From Candidatus Nitrosymbiomonas proteolyticus (GTDB lineage: Bacteria; Armatimonadota; Fimbriimonadia; Fimbriimonadales; Fimbriimonadaceae), in assembly GCA_017347465.1 (NCBI GenBank), contig AP021858.1, forward strand, positions 682,001-746,000: a stretch of 64,000 nucleotides of DNA. The letters are read 5' to 3'. Positions 52,016-60,365 of this stretch are shown here, piece after piece. The notes beneath the pieces were generated by a model. It was not told the origin of the DNA. It saw nothing but the letters and a program-made list of their open reading frames with translations, and did no database searches. How positions within the stretch are numbered: the stretch's first letter is position 1; each line of letters begins with the position of its first letter. Position numbers and translations under genes: made by a program.

Positions 52016-52651
52016 TTGGCTTCGTTAGGGCAGCGTTGCAGTGCCAGCAGTTATCTCTTCATGCAAGATGAAGAAGTCGTCGATCTCGCAAGAGGCGGCG
52101 ATCCTTCGGCGACGGAGTTCTTGATCACGAGGTATCGGCCGCTCGTCGAAAACAAGGCGAAGGCGTATTTCGTCATGGGCGCCGACCACGACGATGTCGT
52201 CCAGGAGGGCATGATCGGCCTCTTCAAGGCGATTCGCGATTTCCGGTGTGACCGGCTCAGCAAGTTTCGACCGTTCGCGGAGCTTTGCGTCACGCGACAG
52301 ATCATCACCGCCGTCAAGACCGCCACGCGCCAGAAACACGTCCCTCTGAACGCCTACGTCTCCCTCAATCGGGCGCTCGCAGGCGAGGTCACCGACGGAT
52401 CGCTGCTCGACATCCTGCCCGACGAGGCCGTCGAAAGCCCCGATCAGCAGCTCTTTTCGCAAAAACTGCCCCAAGACCTCCACACGATGGTCAAGCACAT
52501 CTTGAGCGATCTCGAGAGGTGCGTCTTGCGTTGCTACCTCGAAGGCATGACCTACCGTGAGATGAGCGACGCGCTCCATTGCCACACGAAGTCGATCGAC
52601 AACGCCCTCCAACGGGTGAAGCGCAAAATCGGTTTGCTCCTCAGAAACTGA
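52016..52651 (+). CDS. SigH-like RNA polymerase sigma factor
   Basis: The product has 211 residues from TTG, or 196 from ATG 52061. The whole sequence follows Bacillus SigH (Spo0H): ATEFLITRYRPLVENKAKAYFVMGADHDDVVQEGMIGLFKAIRDF, FAELCVTRQIITAVKTATRQKHVPLNAYVSL, and LERCVLRCYLEGMTYREMSDAL ... KSIDNALQRVKRK for region 4. GGGGGAA lies before the TTG, so the longer start is preferred. In Bacillus SigH drives post-exponential and competence genes. Its regulon in this organism is unknown; no sporulation gene is nearby. It has its own strong promoter and a clear upstream terminator. Confidence 0.92.
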   Translation: MASLGQRCSASSYLFMQDEEVVDLARGGDPSATEFLITRYRPLVENKAKAYFVMGADHDDVVQEGMIGLFKAIRDFRCDRLSKFRPFAELCVTRQIITAVKTATRQKHVPLNAYVSLNRALAGEVTDGSLLDILPDEAVESPDQQLFSQKLPQDLHTMVKHILSDLERCVLRCYLEGMTYREMSDALHCHTKSIDNALQRVKRKIGLLLRN

Positions 52652-52729
52652 CCGAGCGGACTAGGCCAGAAGTCCATAGTACGGGTTTCTGAGCGAATCA
52701 GTCGAACTTTGGGATAGCGTCGATGCCTT

Positions 52730-52745
52730 CTCTCTGTATAGAGAG
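52730..52745. promoter_or_regulatory. 16-bp palindrome at the start of the LuxR-type gene
   Basis: CTCTCT-GTAT-AGAGAG ends seven bases before the ATG at 52753. TATAGA within it may be a -10. Such a site overlapping the promoter is a plausible autoregulatory operator for the regulator that follows. Inference. Confidence 0.4.
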
Positions 52746-52752
52746 TTGAGCA

Positions 52753-53340
52753 ATGCGTATTTCCATCATTACCCAGGATACATTGCTTCGAGACGGACTC
52801 CAGAGCCTTCTCTGGGATACCCCCGGAGTCTCGGTGGCGCCCGGAGATGGCAGCGTAGAGTCCGCAGCGAAGTTGATTGAAACCAAGGGCACCGATCTCA
52901 TCGTCGTGCCTGCAGAGGGCCTCACATCCCACGAAGTTCAGAGCCTCCTTCACCTAAAACAGCGGCATCCGGTCACGGTCTTGGCGCTTTCGCGAGACGG
53001 AAGCGTGCCGCGGGAACTCGCCCCGATTGCCGACCGGATCGTTTCGCGCTCCGCCGGCGCGGAGGGCCTCCGGAGGGCTCTCGGCGCGCGCCCGGCTTCG
53101 GTTACAAGAGAGACAGGCACGACTTACCGCTCCCGAACGAGGTTGACCCCCCGAGAAGAGCAAGTCGCGCAACTGATCGCGCGAGGAATGTCCAACCGAA
53201 GGATTTCTCTGATCATTGGAATCCAAGAGCAGAGCGTCAAGAACCTTGTCAGCGTGGTCATGCGCAAGCTCCAATGTGAGAATCGGACGCAAGTGGCCTT
53301 GCAACTGATGAAGCATTCCGCGTTTACTTCCAAGACGTGA
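52753..53340 (+). CDS. LuxR-type regulator with degenerate receiver domain
   Basis: The product has 195 residues. Residues 1-120 have a receiver-like fold (MRISIITQDTLLRDGLQSLL, ETKGTDLIVVPAEGL, VTVLALSRDG), but the acidic pocket and the phospho-acceptor Asp are missing: the usual LLDISMP-type segment reads VVPAEGL. Residues 128-190 are a LuxR helix-turn-helix (LTPREEQVAQLIARGMSNRRISLIIGIQEQSVKNLVSVVMRKL). It may act without phosphorylation, by ligand or protein binding. A palindrome lies at its 5' end and cdsA overlaps its stop by GTGA. Confidence 0.82.
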   Translation: MRISIITQDTLLRDGLQSLLWDTPGVSVAPGDGSVESAAKLIETKGTDLIVVPAEGLTSHEVQSLLHLKQRHPVTVLALSRDGSVPRELAPIADRIVSRSAGAEGLRRALGARPASVTRETGTTYRSRTRLTPREEQVAQLIARGMSNRRISLIIGIQEQSVKNLVSVVMRKLQCENRTQVALQLMKHSAFTSKT

Positions 53341-54143
53341 AGACGCGCGTCGTGACGGCACTGGTGGCGATCCCGCCCGTGCTGCTCGCGGTTCTACTGC
53401 AAACGGCTTGGCCACTCTGGGCTTTGGCCTCGATCGCTTCCTGTGTCGGGGCGCTCGAACTCGCACGGCTTTCGGGGCGTCCGCGTCACCTGCCGCTGCT
53501 GGCCACGCTCCTTTCCGTGGGCGCGGCGGTGTTGCTCGTCGACCCTCAGTCCCTACCGTTCTCGTCGCACCGGGCGCTCTACCTGCTCTTCGCAATCGGC
53601 CTGATTGGGCTCCCGCTTTCCGTCCAGGCCCGCGCGAGCGCATGGGCCGTCGAAGTCGCCTCGCTCTGGTGCGCCGTGCCGCTGATGCTTCTCGTTCTTG
53701 CGCATCACGAGACCGCCATGGCGGGACTCTGGCGCTGGGATTCACCCGTCTTGCTCGTTCTCTTGCCCCTCTGGGCGGGTGATACAGCCGGCCTCCTCAT
53801 CGGTAAGAAGTGGGGCAAGAAACTCCTCGCGCCGAATATCTCTCCGAAAAAGACCGTCGTAGGGGCTTGGGGGAACTTGTTCTTCTGCGTCACCATGGCC
53901 CTCGGCCTCTCGTTTCCGTTGGAATTGCCCCTCGAGCTCGGTCTGATGTGCGGGCTCGCGGCGGGACTCTTGGGCCAGGCCGGTGACCTCTATCAAAGCG
54001 CATGGAAACGAAAGGTCCAGGTGAAAGACAGCGGCAGCCTTCTCCCCGGCCACGGCGGAATCCTCGATCGGCTCGATTCAACCTATTTTGCCGCGCCGGC
54101 GATCCTGAGCCTCCTCGAAGCTTCAGGCTACTTCGCGCGCTAG
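53337..54143 (+). CDS. cdsA: Phosphatidate cytidylyltransferase (CDP-diacylglycerol synthase)
   Basis: The product has 268 residues. Integral membrane enzyme making CDP-diacylglycerol from phosphatidate and CTP. Seven or eight hydrophobic segments; conserved loop GDTAGLLIGKKWGKKLLAPNISPKKTVVGAWG and the family signature VKDSGSLLPGHGGILDRLDS near the C-terminus with its metal-binding acids. The GTG start overlaps the upstream stop (GTGA), so it is translationally coupled to the regulator. Confidence 0.93.
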   Translation: MKTRVVTALVAIPPVLLAVLLQTAWPLWALASIASCVGALELARLSGRPRHLPLLATLLSVGAAVLLVDPQSLPFSSHRALYLLFAIGLIGLPLSVQARASAWAVEVASLWCAVPLMLLVLAHHETAMAGLWRWDSPVLLVLLPLWAGDTAGLLIGKKWGKKLLAPNISPKKTVVGAWGNLFFCVTMALGLSFPLELPLELGLMCGLAAGLLGQAGDLYQSAWKRKVQVKDSGSLLPGHGGILDRLDSTYFAAPAILSLLEASGYFAR

Positions 54144-54161
54144 GTAAGATCGCAAAACCAG

Positions 54162-55153
54162 ATGCCCGTCATTGAGACCCGCCACCTGACAAAAACGTAC
54201 ACTTCCCACAAGAAGGCGCCCGGAGTTTGGGGGCGGTTAAGGGACTGTTCTCGCGCGAGATCGTCGAGGTCCACGCCGTTCAGGACATCTCCCTCTCCAT
54301 CGAAAAGGGCGAACTGGTGGGGTTCCTCGGCCCTAACGGCGCGGGCAAAACCACGACTCTCAAGATGCTCACTGGCATCCTCCACCCCACATCCGGCGAA
54401 GCCCAAGTCCTCGGCTACCGGCCTTTCGACCGCAACGCGTCGATGCTGCGGCGGATTTCCCTGGTTATGGGCAACAAGATGCAACTTTGGTGGGACTTAC
54501 CTGCATGGGACAGTTTCATCGTGCTCAAGGAGTTGTATGAAGTCGAGGATGAGAAGTTTAGGCGAAGAGTAGAGTTTCTCGTCGAACAACTGCAACTTAC
54601 CGATAAGATTCACACCCAGGTCAGGAAGTTGAGCCTCGGCGAGCGCATGAAATGCGAACTCGTCGCCGCGCTGCTCCACTCCCCCGAGGTGATCTTCCTC
54701 GATGAACCCACTCTTGGGCTCGATGTCGTCAGTCAGAAGCGGATCCGCGAGTTCCTTCTCACGCTGCAGAAAGAGGACGACAGCACCCTGATCCTCACCA
54801 GCCACTATATGCAAGATGTGCAGGAACTCTGCAACAGAGTGATCGTCATCGACCAGGGTCGATTGATCTTTGAAGGCACTTTGAAGGCGCTGGCCCGGCA
54901 GTTTGGCGACAGGCGAATGCTCCGGCTCACGTTCGACCGGGCGGTGGAAGTCGCTGACCTCGCCGACTTGGGGGAGGTTCTGGAGAACTCCGATGCAGGC
55001 GCGGTCCTCGGCATTCCACGAGAGAAGACGGCACAGGTGACGGCTGCCGCCCTTAAGGCGCTTCCCGTGATCGACGTAGGAATTGAAGAGGTTTCTGTCG
55101 AAGAGATTGTACGCACCCTGTTCTCGCAGTCGTCCAAAACGAATGCGTCATAG
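54162..55153 (+). pseudogene. NatA-type ABC transporter ATPase with an apparent one-base frameshift
   Basis: Two frames join to make one protein of about 330 residues. The first reads MPVIETRHLTKTYTSHKKAPGVWG and then goes out of frame; the second starts at LGAVKGLFSREIVEVHAVQDISL and carries GFLGPNGAGKTTTLKML, LSLGERMKCELVAALLHSPEVIFLDEPTLGLDV and the switch His in TSHYMQD. In related ABC-2 ATPases WGAVKxLFRRE is continuous, so the break is at the run of five G at 54229-54233, where six would restore the frame. It may be a sequencing error, a true mutation, or an in-frame start at TTG 54227 (lacking the first strand). The permease gene is not adjacent; a LAGLIDADG gene follows. Confidence 0.75.
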
Positions 55154-55474
55154 CCGGTATCTGCTTTTCATCTCCTGGTATCGCAGGTAAGTCGCCGGGT
55201 CGAGGGAGGCCCAATTCGTCGCGTCCAAGAGGGGGATGAGGCGGAGCCGAAGCGCTTCACCGCGGACCATCCACTGGAAGTAGTGGCGGCCGCCGTGGTG
55301 ATAGGGGCCGTACAGTTTGGAGCCTGGCGTTCTCTCGACGAGCCACCGGAACAACGGCTCGTGCCTCGCGTGCATCCGCAACGTGATGTGGGGCTGCCGG
55401 CCGTCGCCACCAAAGTGCCCCTCGCCGATCAGGACCCCGAGCAACAGCCCACGGTCGAAGTCGCTAAGTTCCAT
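55148..55474 (-). CDS. Freestanding single-motif LAGLIDADG protein
   Basis: The product has 108 residues. One LAGLIDADG-like helix (FDRGLLLGVLIGEGHFGGDG), with the acidic Glu in GEG where the catalytic Asp usually lies, followed by ITLRMHARHEPLFRWLVERT and a Tyr/His-rich strand. Monomers with one motif act as homodimers. Start at ATG 55474, giving MELSDFDRG; 16 further codons upstream come from a palindrome. It is neither in an intron nor an intein. It may be a homing endonuclease or a domesticated DNA-binding protein. It overlaps the ABC gene end by six bases. Confidence 0.65.
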   Translation of the reverse strand: MELSDFDRGLLLGVLIGEGHFGGDGRQPHITLRMHARHEPLFRWLVERTPGSKLYGPYHHGGRHYFQWMVRGEALRLRLIPLLDATNWASLDPATYLRYQEMKSRYRL

Positions 55475-55492
55475 ACACCGATTCAGACGGGA

Positions 55493-55521
55493 TGTTTCAC
55501 CGTAAGGTTTCCGGTGAAACA
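55493..55521. repeat. Palindrome with parS-like half sites between divergent genes
   Basis: Two perfect 10-bp arms (TGTTTCACCG and CGGTGAAACA) are separated by nine bases. The outer eight bases of each arm are exactly the two halves of the parS consensus, but spaced apart; the 16-mer ending at 55521 matches parS at 13 of 16 bases. It lies between the LAGLIDADG gene and valS and may be an operator, a ParB-type site, or chance. Confidence 0.6.
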
Positions 55522-55569
55522 CGGTTCGGCGGGGTACCCTCTACGGACTTTCACGACAGGAAAGGGACC

Positions 55570-58179
55570 ATGAATCAAGACACGACCCTCTCGACGAGAT
55601 ACGACCCTTCGCTGGTCGAAACGAAGTGGTACGAGGCCTGGGAAAACGCGGGCCTATTTCAGCCGAGAAACGACGGAAGTCCCGTTTTCTCGATCACCAT
55701 TCCCCCGCCCAACATCACAGGCTCGCTTCACATGGGCCATGCCCTCTGCTACCCGATCCAGGACCTGATCGGGCGCTACAAGAGACTGAGGGGGTTCGAC
55801 GTGATGATCTTGCCGGGTCAAGACCACGCAGGGATCGCCACGCAGAGCGTCGTCGAGAAGCAACTTCGCAAGGAGGGCACGAGCGGGCGCGAGTTGGGCC
55901 GCGAAGCGTTCGTGGAAAGGGTCTGGCAGTGGCGCAAGGAGAGCGGCGATACGATCCTGCGGCAACTGCGGCGGCTCGGGTGCGGGTTCGATTGGAGCCG
56001 CGAGCGATTTACCCTCGACGAACGCTACGCCGAAGCCGTGCTCAAGGTGTTCATTGAGTGGTTCGACGCTGGGCTGATCTACCGTGGCAAGCGCGTCGTG
56101 AACTGGGACCCCGTCCTCAAGACAAGCGTCTCCGACATCGAAACCGAGCGGCGCGTGGTCCGAGGCAAGCTGTACTACGTCCGATACCCGTTCGCCGATC
56201 GCGAGGGCCATGTCGTCATCGCCACCACCAGGCCCGAGACAATCCTTGCCGATGTGGCGGTCGCCGTCAACCCCTCCGATGATCGTTATTCGGGATTGGC
56301 CGGGGCCCGCTTGAGGCTTCCCCTCCTCGAACGGATCATCCCGGTGATCGAAGACCCCTACCCCGATCCGGCGTTTGGAACCGGGGCGGTCAAGATCACG
56401 CCCGCGCACGACGCCAACGACTACCTCGTAGGAGAACGTCATGGACTCGATAAGCCCGTTGTCCTCGACGAAAGTGGGCGCGTCAATGAATTGGGTGGGC
56501 CCTATGCGGGACTCGACCGCAACGAAGCAAGAAAGCGGGTCGTCGCCGACCTGGAAGCTTCGGGCCTGCTGGAGAAAGTTGAGGACTATGACATTGCGCT
56601 AACCGTCAGTGAGCGGTCGGGCGAGCCGGTCGAACCCCTCCTGTCAGAGCAGTGGTTCGTGAGCCAGTCGAAGCTGGCCGATCTCGCCATCGAGGCGACG
56701 CGGCAAGGCAAAGTCCGATTTACTCCCGGTCGCTATGAACGGGTCTACCTGGAGTGGCTCGAAAACATCCGTGATTGGTGCGTGAGCCGGCAGCTTTGGT
56801 GGGGACACCGAATCCCGGTCTACTACGACGAAGACGGAAACGCCCATGCGGCGCTGAGCTGGGACGAGGCCGAGCGGAAGTCGAACAAGAAGATCGTTCG
56901 GCAGGATGACGACGTTCTCGACACCTGGTTCTCGAGCGGGCTGTGGCCGTTCGCCACGTTGGGGTGGCCCGACGCGACCGACGATCTCGACCGTTTCTAC
57001 CCAACCTCGGTCCTCGTCACCGACCGAAACATCCTCTACCTTTGGGTTGCGAGGATGGTCATGATGGGCCTCTCTTTCAGGAAGGAAGTTCCCTTTCGGG
57101 AGGTGTTTATTTACGCTACCGTTCTCACCGAAGACGGCCGCCGCATGAGCAAGAGCTTGGGAACGGGGATCGACCCTATGGGAGTGATCGAGGCCGTGGG
57201 CGCGGACGCTCTGAGGCTTACGCTGCTGGGGCAAACTGGCGAGAACCAAGACATCCGCTACAGCGAGCGCCGAACCCAAGAAGCCCGAAACTTCGCGAAC
57301 AAGATTTGGAACGCGACCCGGTTCGTTCTACTCAACGTGAGCGGCTGGGTCGAGCGGCCCCAGAAGCTCGAAGACGTCGATCTGTGGCTTCTCAGTAGGC
57401 TCAAGCGAGCCGAAGAGACCGTGCGGCTGGCCTACGACACCTATGACCTGCAGTCCGCCGCTTCCGCGCTCTACACCTTCTTCTGGTCTGAACTCTGTGA
57501 CTGGTACATCGAGATCTCCAAGGGAAGGCTCGCGGACCCTGAGCAGGGTGACGCCCCTCGTTGGGTGCTCCTGACCGCCCTCGACGCGTTCGTCAAAATG
57601 CTGCACCCGATCATGCCGCACCTCACCGAGGAGCTCTATCAACACCTCCCGCTCCCCAATAGAGCCGAGTTCGTAATGACCTCCACTTGGCCCGAACTGC
57701 CGGAGACCTTCCTGCAGCCCGAGGTCGAATCGCGCATCGAACGAATCATCGCCATCACTCGGGACCTCCGGGCTCTCCGAGCGAACGTCGGAGTCGGGCC
57801 CATGAAGCCGGTCCCTGCGGTCTATTTCGAGGGCGACCTTGCGGACCTTGGCGAGATTCTGCTGTCCCAAGCTTGGGTGGAACAACTCGTTCCCGGGACG
57901 CCGCCTCAAGACACGAGATTCGTCTCCACGACTTCAGAAGGCGTCGATTTGCACTTGCCGGTCGAAGGGCTCGTCGACGCTCAAAAGGAGTTGGAGAGGC
58001 TGCAAAAGGAACGAGAAAAGCTCCTGGTGGAGCGAACGCGAGTGAATTCGCAGCTTTCGAACCCAAGCTTCGTCGAGCGAGCGAAGCCGGAAATCGTCCA
58101 GTCGATCCGGCAAAAGGCGGACGAGGTGGAAGAGTTGCTCGAAAAAATCGAGCAACGAATCGCTCTGTTTTCCGAATAG
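55570..58179 (+). CDS. valS: Valyl-tRNA synthetase
   Basis: The product has 869 residues and charges tRNA-Val. HIGH motif in NITGSLHMGHAL, KMSKS motif in RRMSKSLGTG, and the editing domain between (VVIATTRPETILADVAVAVNP, GTGAVKITPAHDANDY). The C-terminal coiled coil (LERLQKEREKLLVERTRVNSQLSNPSFVERA) grips the tRNA. The ATG at 55570 is favoured by GGAAAGGG just upstream; an earlier in-frame ATG comes from the palindrome. Confidence 0.97.
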   Translation: MNQDTTLSTRYDPSLVETKWYEAWENAGLFQPRNDGSPVFSITIPPPNITGSLHMGHALCYPIQDLIGRYKRLRGFDVMILPGQDHAGIATQSVVEKQLRKEGTSGRELGREAFVERVWQWRKESGDTILRQLRRLGCGFDWSRERFTLDERYAEAVLKVFIEWFDAGLIYRGKRVVNWDPVLKTSVSDIETERRVVRGKLYYVRYPFADREGHVVIATTRPETILADVAVAVNPSDDRYSGLAGARLRLPLLERIIPVIEDPYPDPAFGTGAVKITPAHDANDYLVGERHGLDKPVVLDESGRVNELGGPYAGLDRNEARKRVVADLEASGLLEKVEDYDIALTVSERSGEPVEPLLSEQWFVSQSKLADLAIEATRQGKVRFTPGRYERVYLEWLENIRDWCVSRQLWWGHRIPVYYDEDGNAHAALSWDEAERKSNKKIVRQDDDVLDTWFSSGLWPFATLGWPDATDDLDRFYPTSVLVTDRNILYLWVARMVMMGLSFRKEVPFREVFIYATVLTEDGRRMSKSLGTGIDPMGVIEAVGADALRLTLLGQTGENQDIRYSERRTQEARNFANKIWNATRFVLLNVSGWVERPQKLEDVDLWLLSRLKRAEETVRLAYDTYDLQSAASALYTFFWSELCDWYIEISKGRLADPEQGDAPRWVLLTALDAFVKMLHPIMPHLTEELYQHLPLPNRAEFVMTSTWPELPETFLQPEVESRIERIIAITRDLRALRANVGVGPMKPVPAVYFEGDLADLGEILLSQAWVEQLVPGTPPQDTRFVSTTSEGVDLHLPVEGLVDAQKELERLQKEREKLLVERTRVNSQLSNPSFVERAKPEIVQSIRQKADEVEELLEKIEQRIALFSE

Positions 58180-58186
58180 AGGCAGC

Positions 58187-59014
58187 CTATCGTGCCGGAA
58201 CGAAGCGGCCACCCCGCAAAACGAAACGAATCGAAGCGCCTCGGTCCGTTCGGAGAACCTGCGCCCCAATACTCCTCACTCGCTCCAGCGCTTCGGGCGT
58301 CGGATGGCCGTAGGGGTTTTCCGGGCCGCAGCTAAACACGACGTACTTCGGCGTGGTTTCTCGAAGCCATGCCATCGAGGTCGAGGTTCGGCTGCCGTGA
58401 TGGCCCGCTTTGAGTACATCGGTTTCCCAACGCTCCCGGCCCAGCATCTGGTACTCGGTTTGATCCGGCGCGTCTCCGGTGAACAACGCCGCCGTGCGCT
58501 CCCCCCGAATCCAAACGAACATCGACCCCGAATTCTCGCCGTCCCCCTTCTCGAGGGGAGGAGCCTCGATCTGGAGTCGAAACTCCCCCACGCGCAGCTT
58601 CGCGCTTCCGTCAATCCACCAAACGTCCTCCTCGGACTTACGCGCCTGTGCAAGCTCGGCCTTCAATTCGGCATTTCCTCGAAAGTGGCTGAGCGCCGCA
58701 ATTTGGGCGCGGGGCGAATACGCGAGCAACGCATCGAGGCCGCCGATGTGGTCGGAATCCGGATGGGAAACGAGGATGAGGTCCACTTGGGTCAATCCTT
58801 CGGCTCGAAGCAACCTCCCGATCCTCCGAGCCGAGCTCTCTGGCCCGGCGTCGATGACGATCGTCGCACCTTGGTGCGAGAACGCGATACAGTCCCCTTG
58901 ACCCACCGCCAAAAACGTCAGGATCGTGTCGTCCTTGGGAAACAGGACGCCCAGGAGCCCCCCGCCGAGGACCGGCGCGACGACGACGAGCGCGACCCTA
59001 AGTCGGCCGGACAC
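58187..59014 (-). CDS. ComEC-type metallo-beta-lactamase-fold hydrolase (split ComEC C-terminus)
   Basis: The product has 275 residues from GTG 59014. One N-terminal hydrophobic segment (ALVVVAPVLGGGLLGVLF), then the MBL domain: TFLAVGQGDCI, VIDAGP, SHPDSDHIGG (metal site), AALFTGDAP and LKAGHHGSRTST. This is the C-terminal domain of ComEC/Rec2, which may nick or trim the non-transported strand. GGAGG lies four bases before the GTG, so separate initiation is likely. The membrane part is in the upstream gene, with a 17-base overlap in another frame. Confidence 0.82.
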   Translation of the reverse strand: MSGRLRVALVVVAPVLGGGLLGVLFPKDDTILTFLAVGQGDCIAFSHQGATIVIDAGPESSARRIGRLLRAEGLTQVDLILVSHPDSDHIGGLDALLAYSPRAQIAALSHFRGNAELKAELAQARKSEEDVWWIDGSAKLRVGEFRLQIEAPPLEKGDGENSGSMFVWIRGERTAALFTGDAPDQTEYQMLGRERWETDVLKAGHHGSRTSTSMAWLRETTPKYVVFSCGPENPYGHPTPEALERVRSIGAQVLRTDRGASIRFVLRGGRFVPAR

Positions 59015-60365
59015 GTCGCCTCCAGAAAAGAACGAGCGGCGCATAAAGAAGGATCAGCCACAGCGCGTTGAACTCAGGGACATTGACCGCCGATACAGGC
59101 AGGGTCCCTAGCGATTCCGTAACGAAGAGCACCCATCCCGTGAGGGGTCCGACGATCACCGTCATGGTCCCTTGGGCAAGCGCTGGAGCGACCGGCGAGA
59201 TCCCAAACGCGAGTAGTGCTCCCATCACGATGAACGGCAAGACAATGACGACCAATACGTTCGAAAGAACGCTGATGATCGATATGATGCCGAAATGAAA
59301 CGCCACAAGTGGCGCCGAGCAAAGGCTCGCTACGAAACTCGCCTTCGCCGTTTGCTTGCATTGCGCGAAAAGGCGCCGTACAGGCTGTGTCGGAAGCGAA
59401 TCCGAATACTGAAGCCACAAACCGAGTCCCGCCACAGTCACAAAAGAGAGCTGAAACCCAGGGTTGAACAGCGATTCCGGTCGAAACAGTAGGTACGCAA
59501 TGGCGCTGATCGAGAGAGCGCAAAGCAGGTCTCCTTCGCGGCGGAAAAGGTAGGCCGAGAGCATCAGCATCGCCATCATAACCGCACGCACTACCGGCGG
59601 ACGCAAGCCGGTCGCCATTGCGTAAAACGAGAGGAGCAGCGCCAAGAGCAGGAGCTGCGCGGGCCTCGGAATCGGCACAACGCTGAGAGCGCCCATCAGG
59701 CCCACCGCCAAAATCACCACATGAAGGCCCGAAACTGAGACGATGTGTCGCAAGCCCGAGCGGGTGAGGGCGGATTGAACCCGATCATCCAGCCGGGCGT
59801 CGACATTGAAGCAAAGCGCATCCACCGCTTGGGCCCACTCATCAGGCAAACTGCGGTGGGAAAACCGAACGAACGAGTCCCGAACTGCTGCAGCCGCCCC
59901 CAGAACGGGGGGTCCGGATTCGATAACTTCGAGCGACTTTGCTTGTATCGATCCCACTTGAGACGAACCAAGAAAACGACTTCGCAGGGGCCCGACCGTT
60001 CCGCTGGCCCTGACGCGGGCGCCCATGCTGAGGGAGGGCTCCCCACTCCAGTACATCCAGTGGGGCAGACCGTTCCACTCCACCTCACAACTCGAACCTG
60101 TCCGCGTGAGTCGCGGGACGGAGCTCACGGTCACAACTGCGTCAATATCGTGCCGATGAGTATAGGTGGAAACGGGAGGACCTCCATAAAGAAGCACTCC
60201 TGTAAGAAACCCGCCTGCGGCCGTCACCCTATTTACGAAGCGTTTAATAAACAGCAGAAAAGCTACAAACAATAATGGCAAGAACACGACCGCGCCCGAA
60301 GCGATCCCGAAAGCCAGCCCGATCGCGGCGCACAGGGCGGGACGGTGCTCAATCTCGTTGCGCAT
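58998..60365 (-). CDS. comEC: ComEC/Rec2 membrane channel protein (competence DNA import)
   Basis: The product has 455 residues. N-terminal helices and a short OB-like domain (RVRASGTVGPLRSRFLGSSQV), then the competence domain: SALTRSGLRHIVSVSGLHVVILA, ATGLRPPVVRAVMMA and LFNPGFQLSFVTVAGLGLWLQ, all signature phrases, and about ten membrane helices. It forms the channel that imports single-stranded DNA. In most bacteria the MBL domain is fused; here it is a separate overlapping gene downstream. The start at 60365 overlaps the dciA-like stop by 17 bases. Confidence 0.88.
   Translation of the reverse strand: MRNEIEHRPALCAAIGLAFGIASGAVVFLPLLFVAFLLFIKRFVNRVTAAGGFLTGVLLYGGPPVSTYTHRHDIDAVVTVSSVPRLTRTGSSCEVEWNGLPHWMYWSGEPSLSMGARVRASGTVGPLRSRFLGSSQVGSIQAKSLEVIESGPPVLGAAAAVRDSFVRFSHRSLPDEWAQAVDALCFNVDARLDDRVQSALTRSGLRHIVSVSGLHVVILAVGLMGALSVVPIPRPAQLLLLALLLSFYAMATGLRPPVVRAVMMAMLMLSAYLFRREGDLLCALSISAIAYLLFRPESLFNPGFQLSFVTVAGLGLWLQYSDSLPTQPVRRLFAQCKQTAKASFVASLCSAPLVAFHFGIISIISVLSNVLVVIVLPFIVMGALLAFGISPVAPALAQGTMTVIVGPLTGWVLFVTESLGTLPVSAVNVPEFNALWLILLYAPLVLFWRRRVRPT

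Noticed and set aside
55492-55569. Longer valS start in the palindrome (ATG at 55492)
   Set aside because: The codons come from the palindrome; GGAAAGGG directly precedes the ATG at 55570, which gives a family-like N-terminus.
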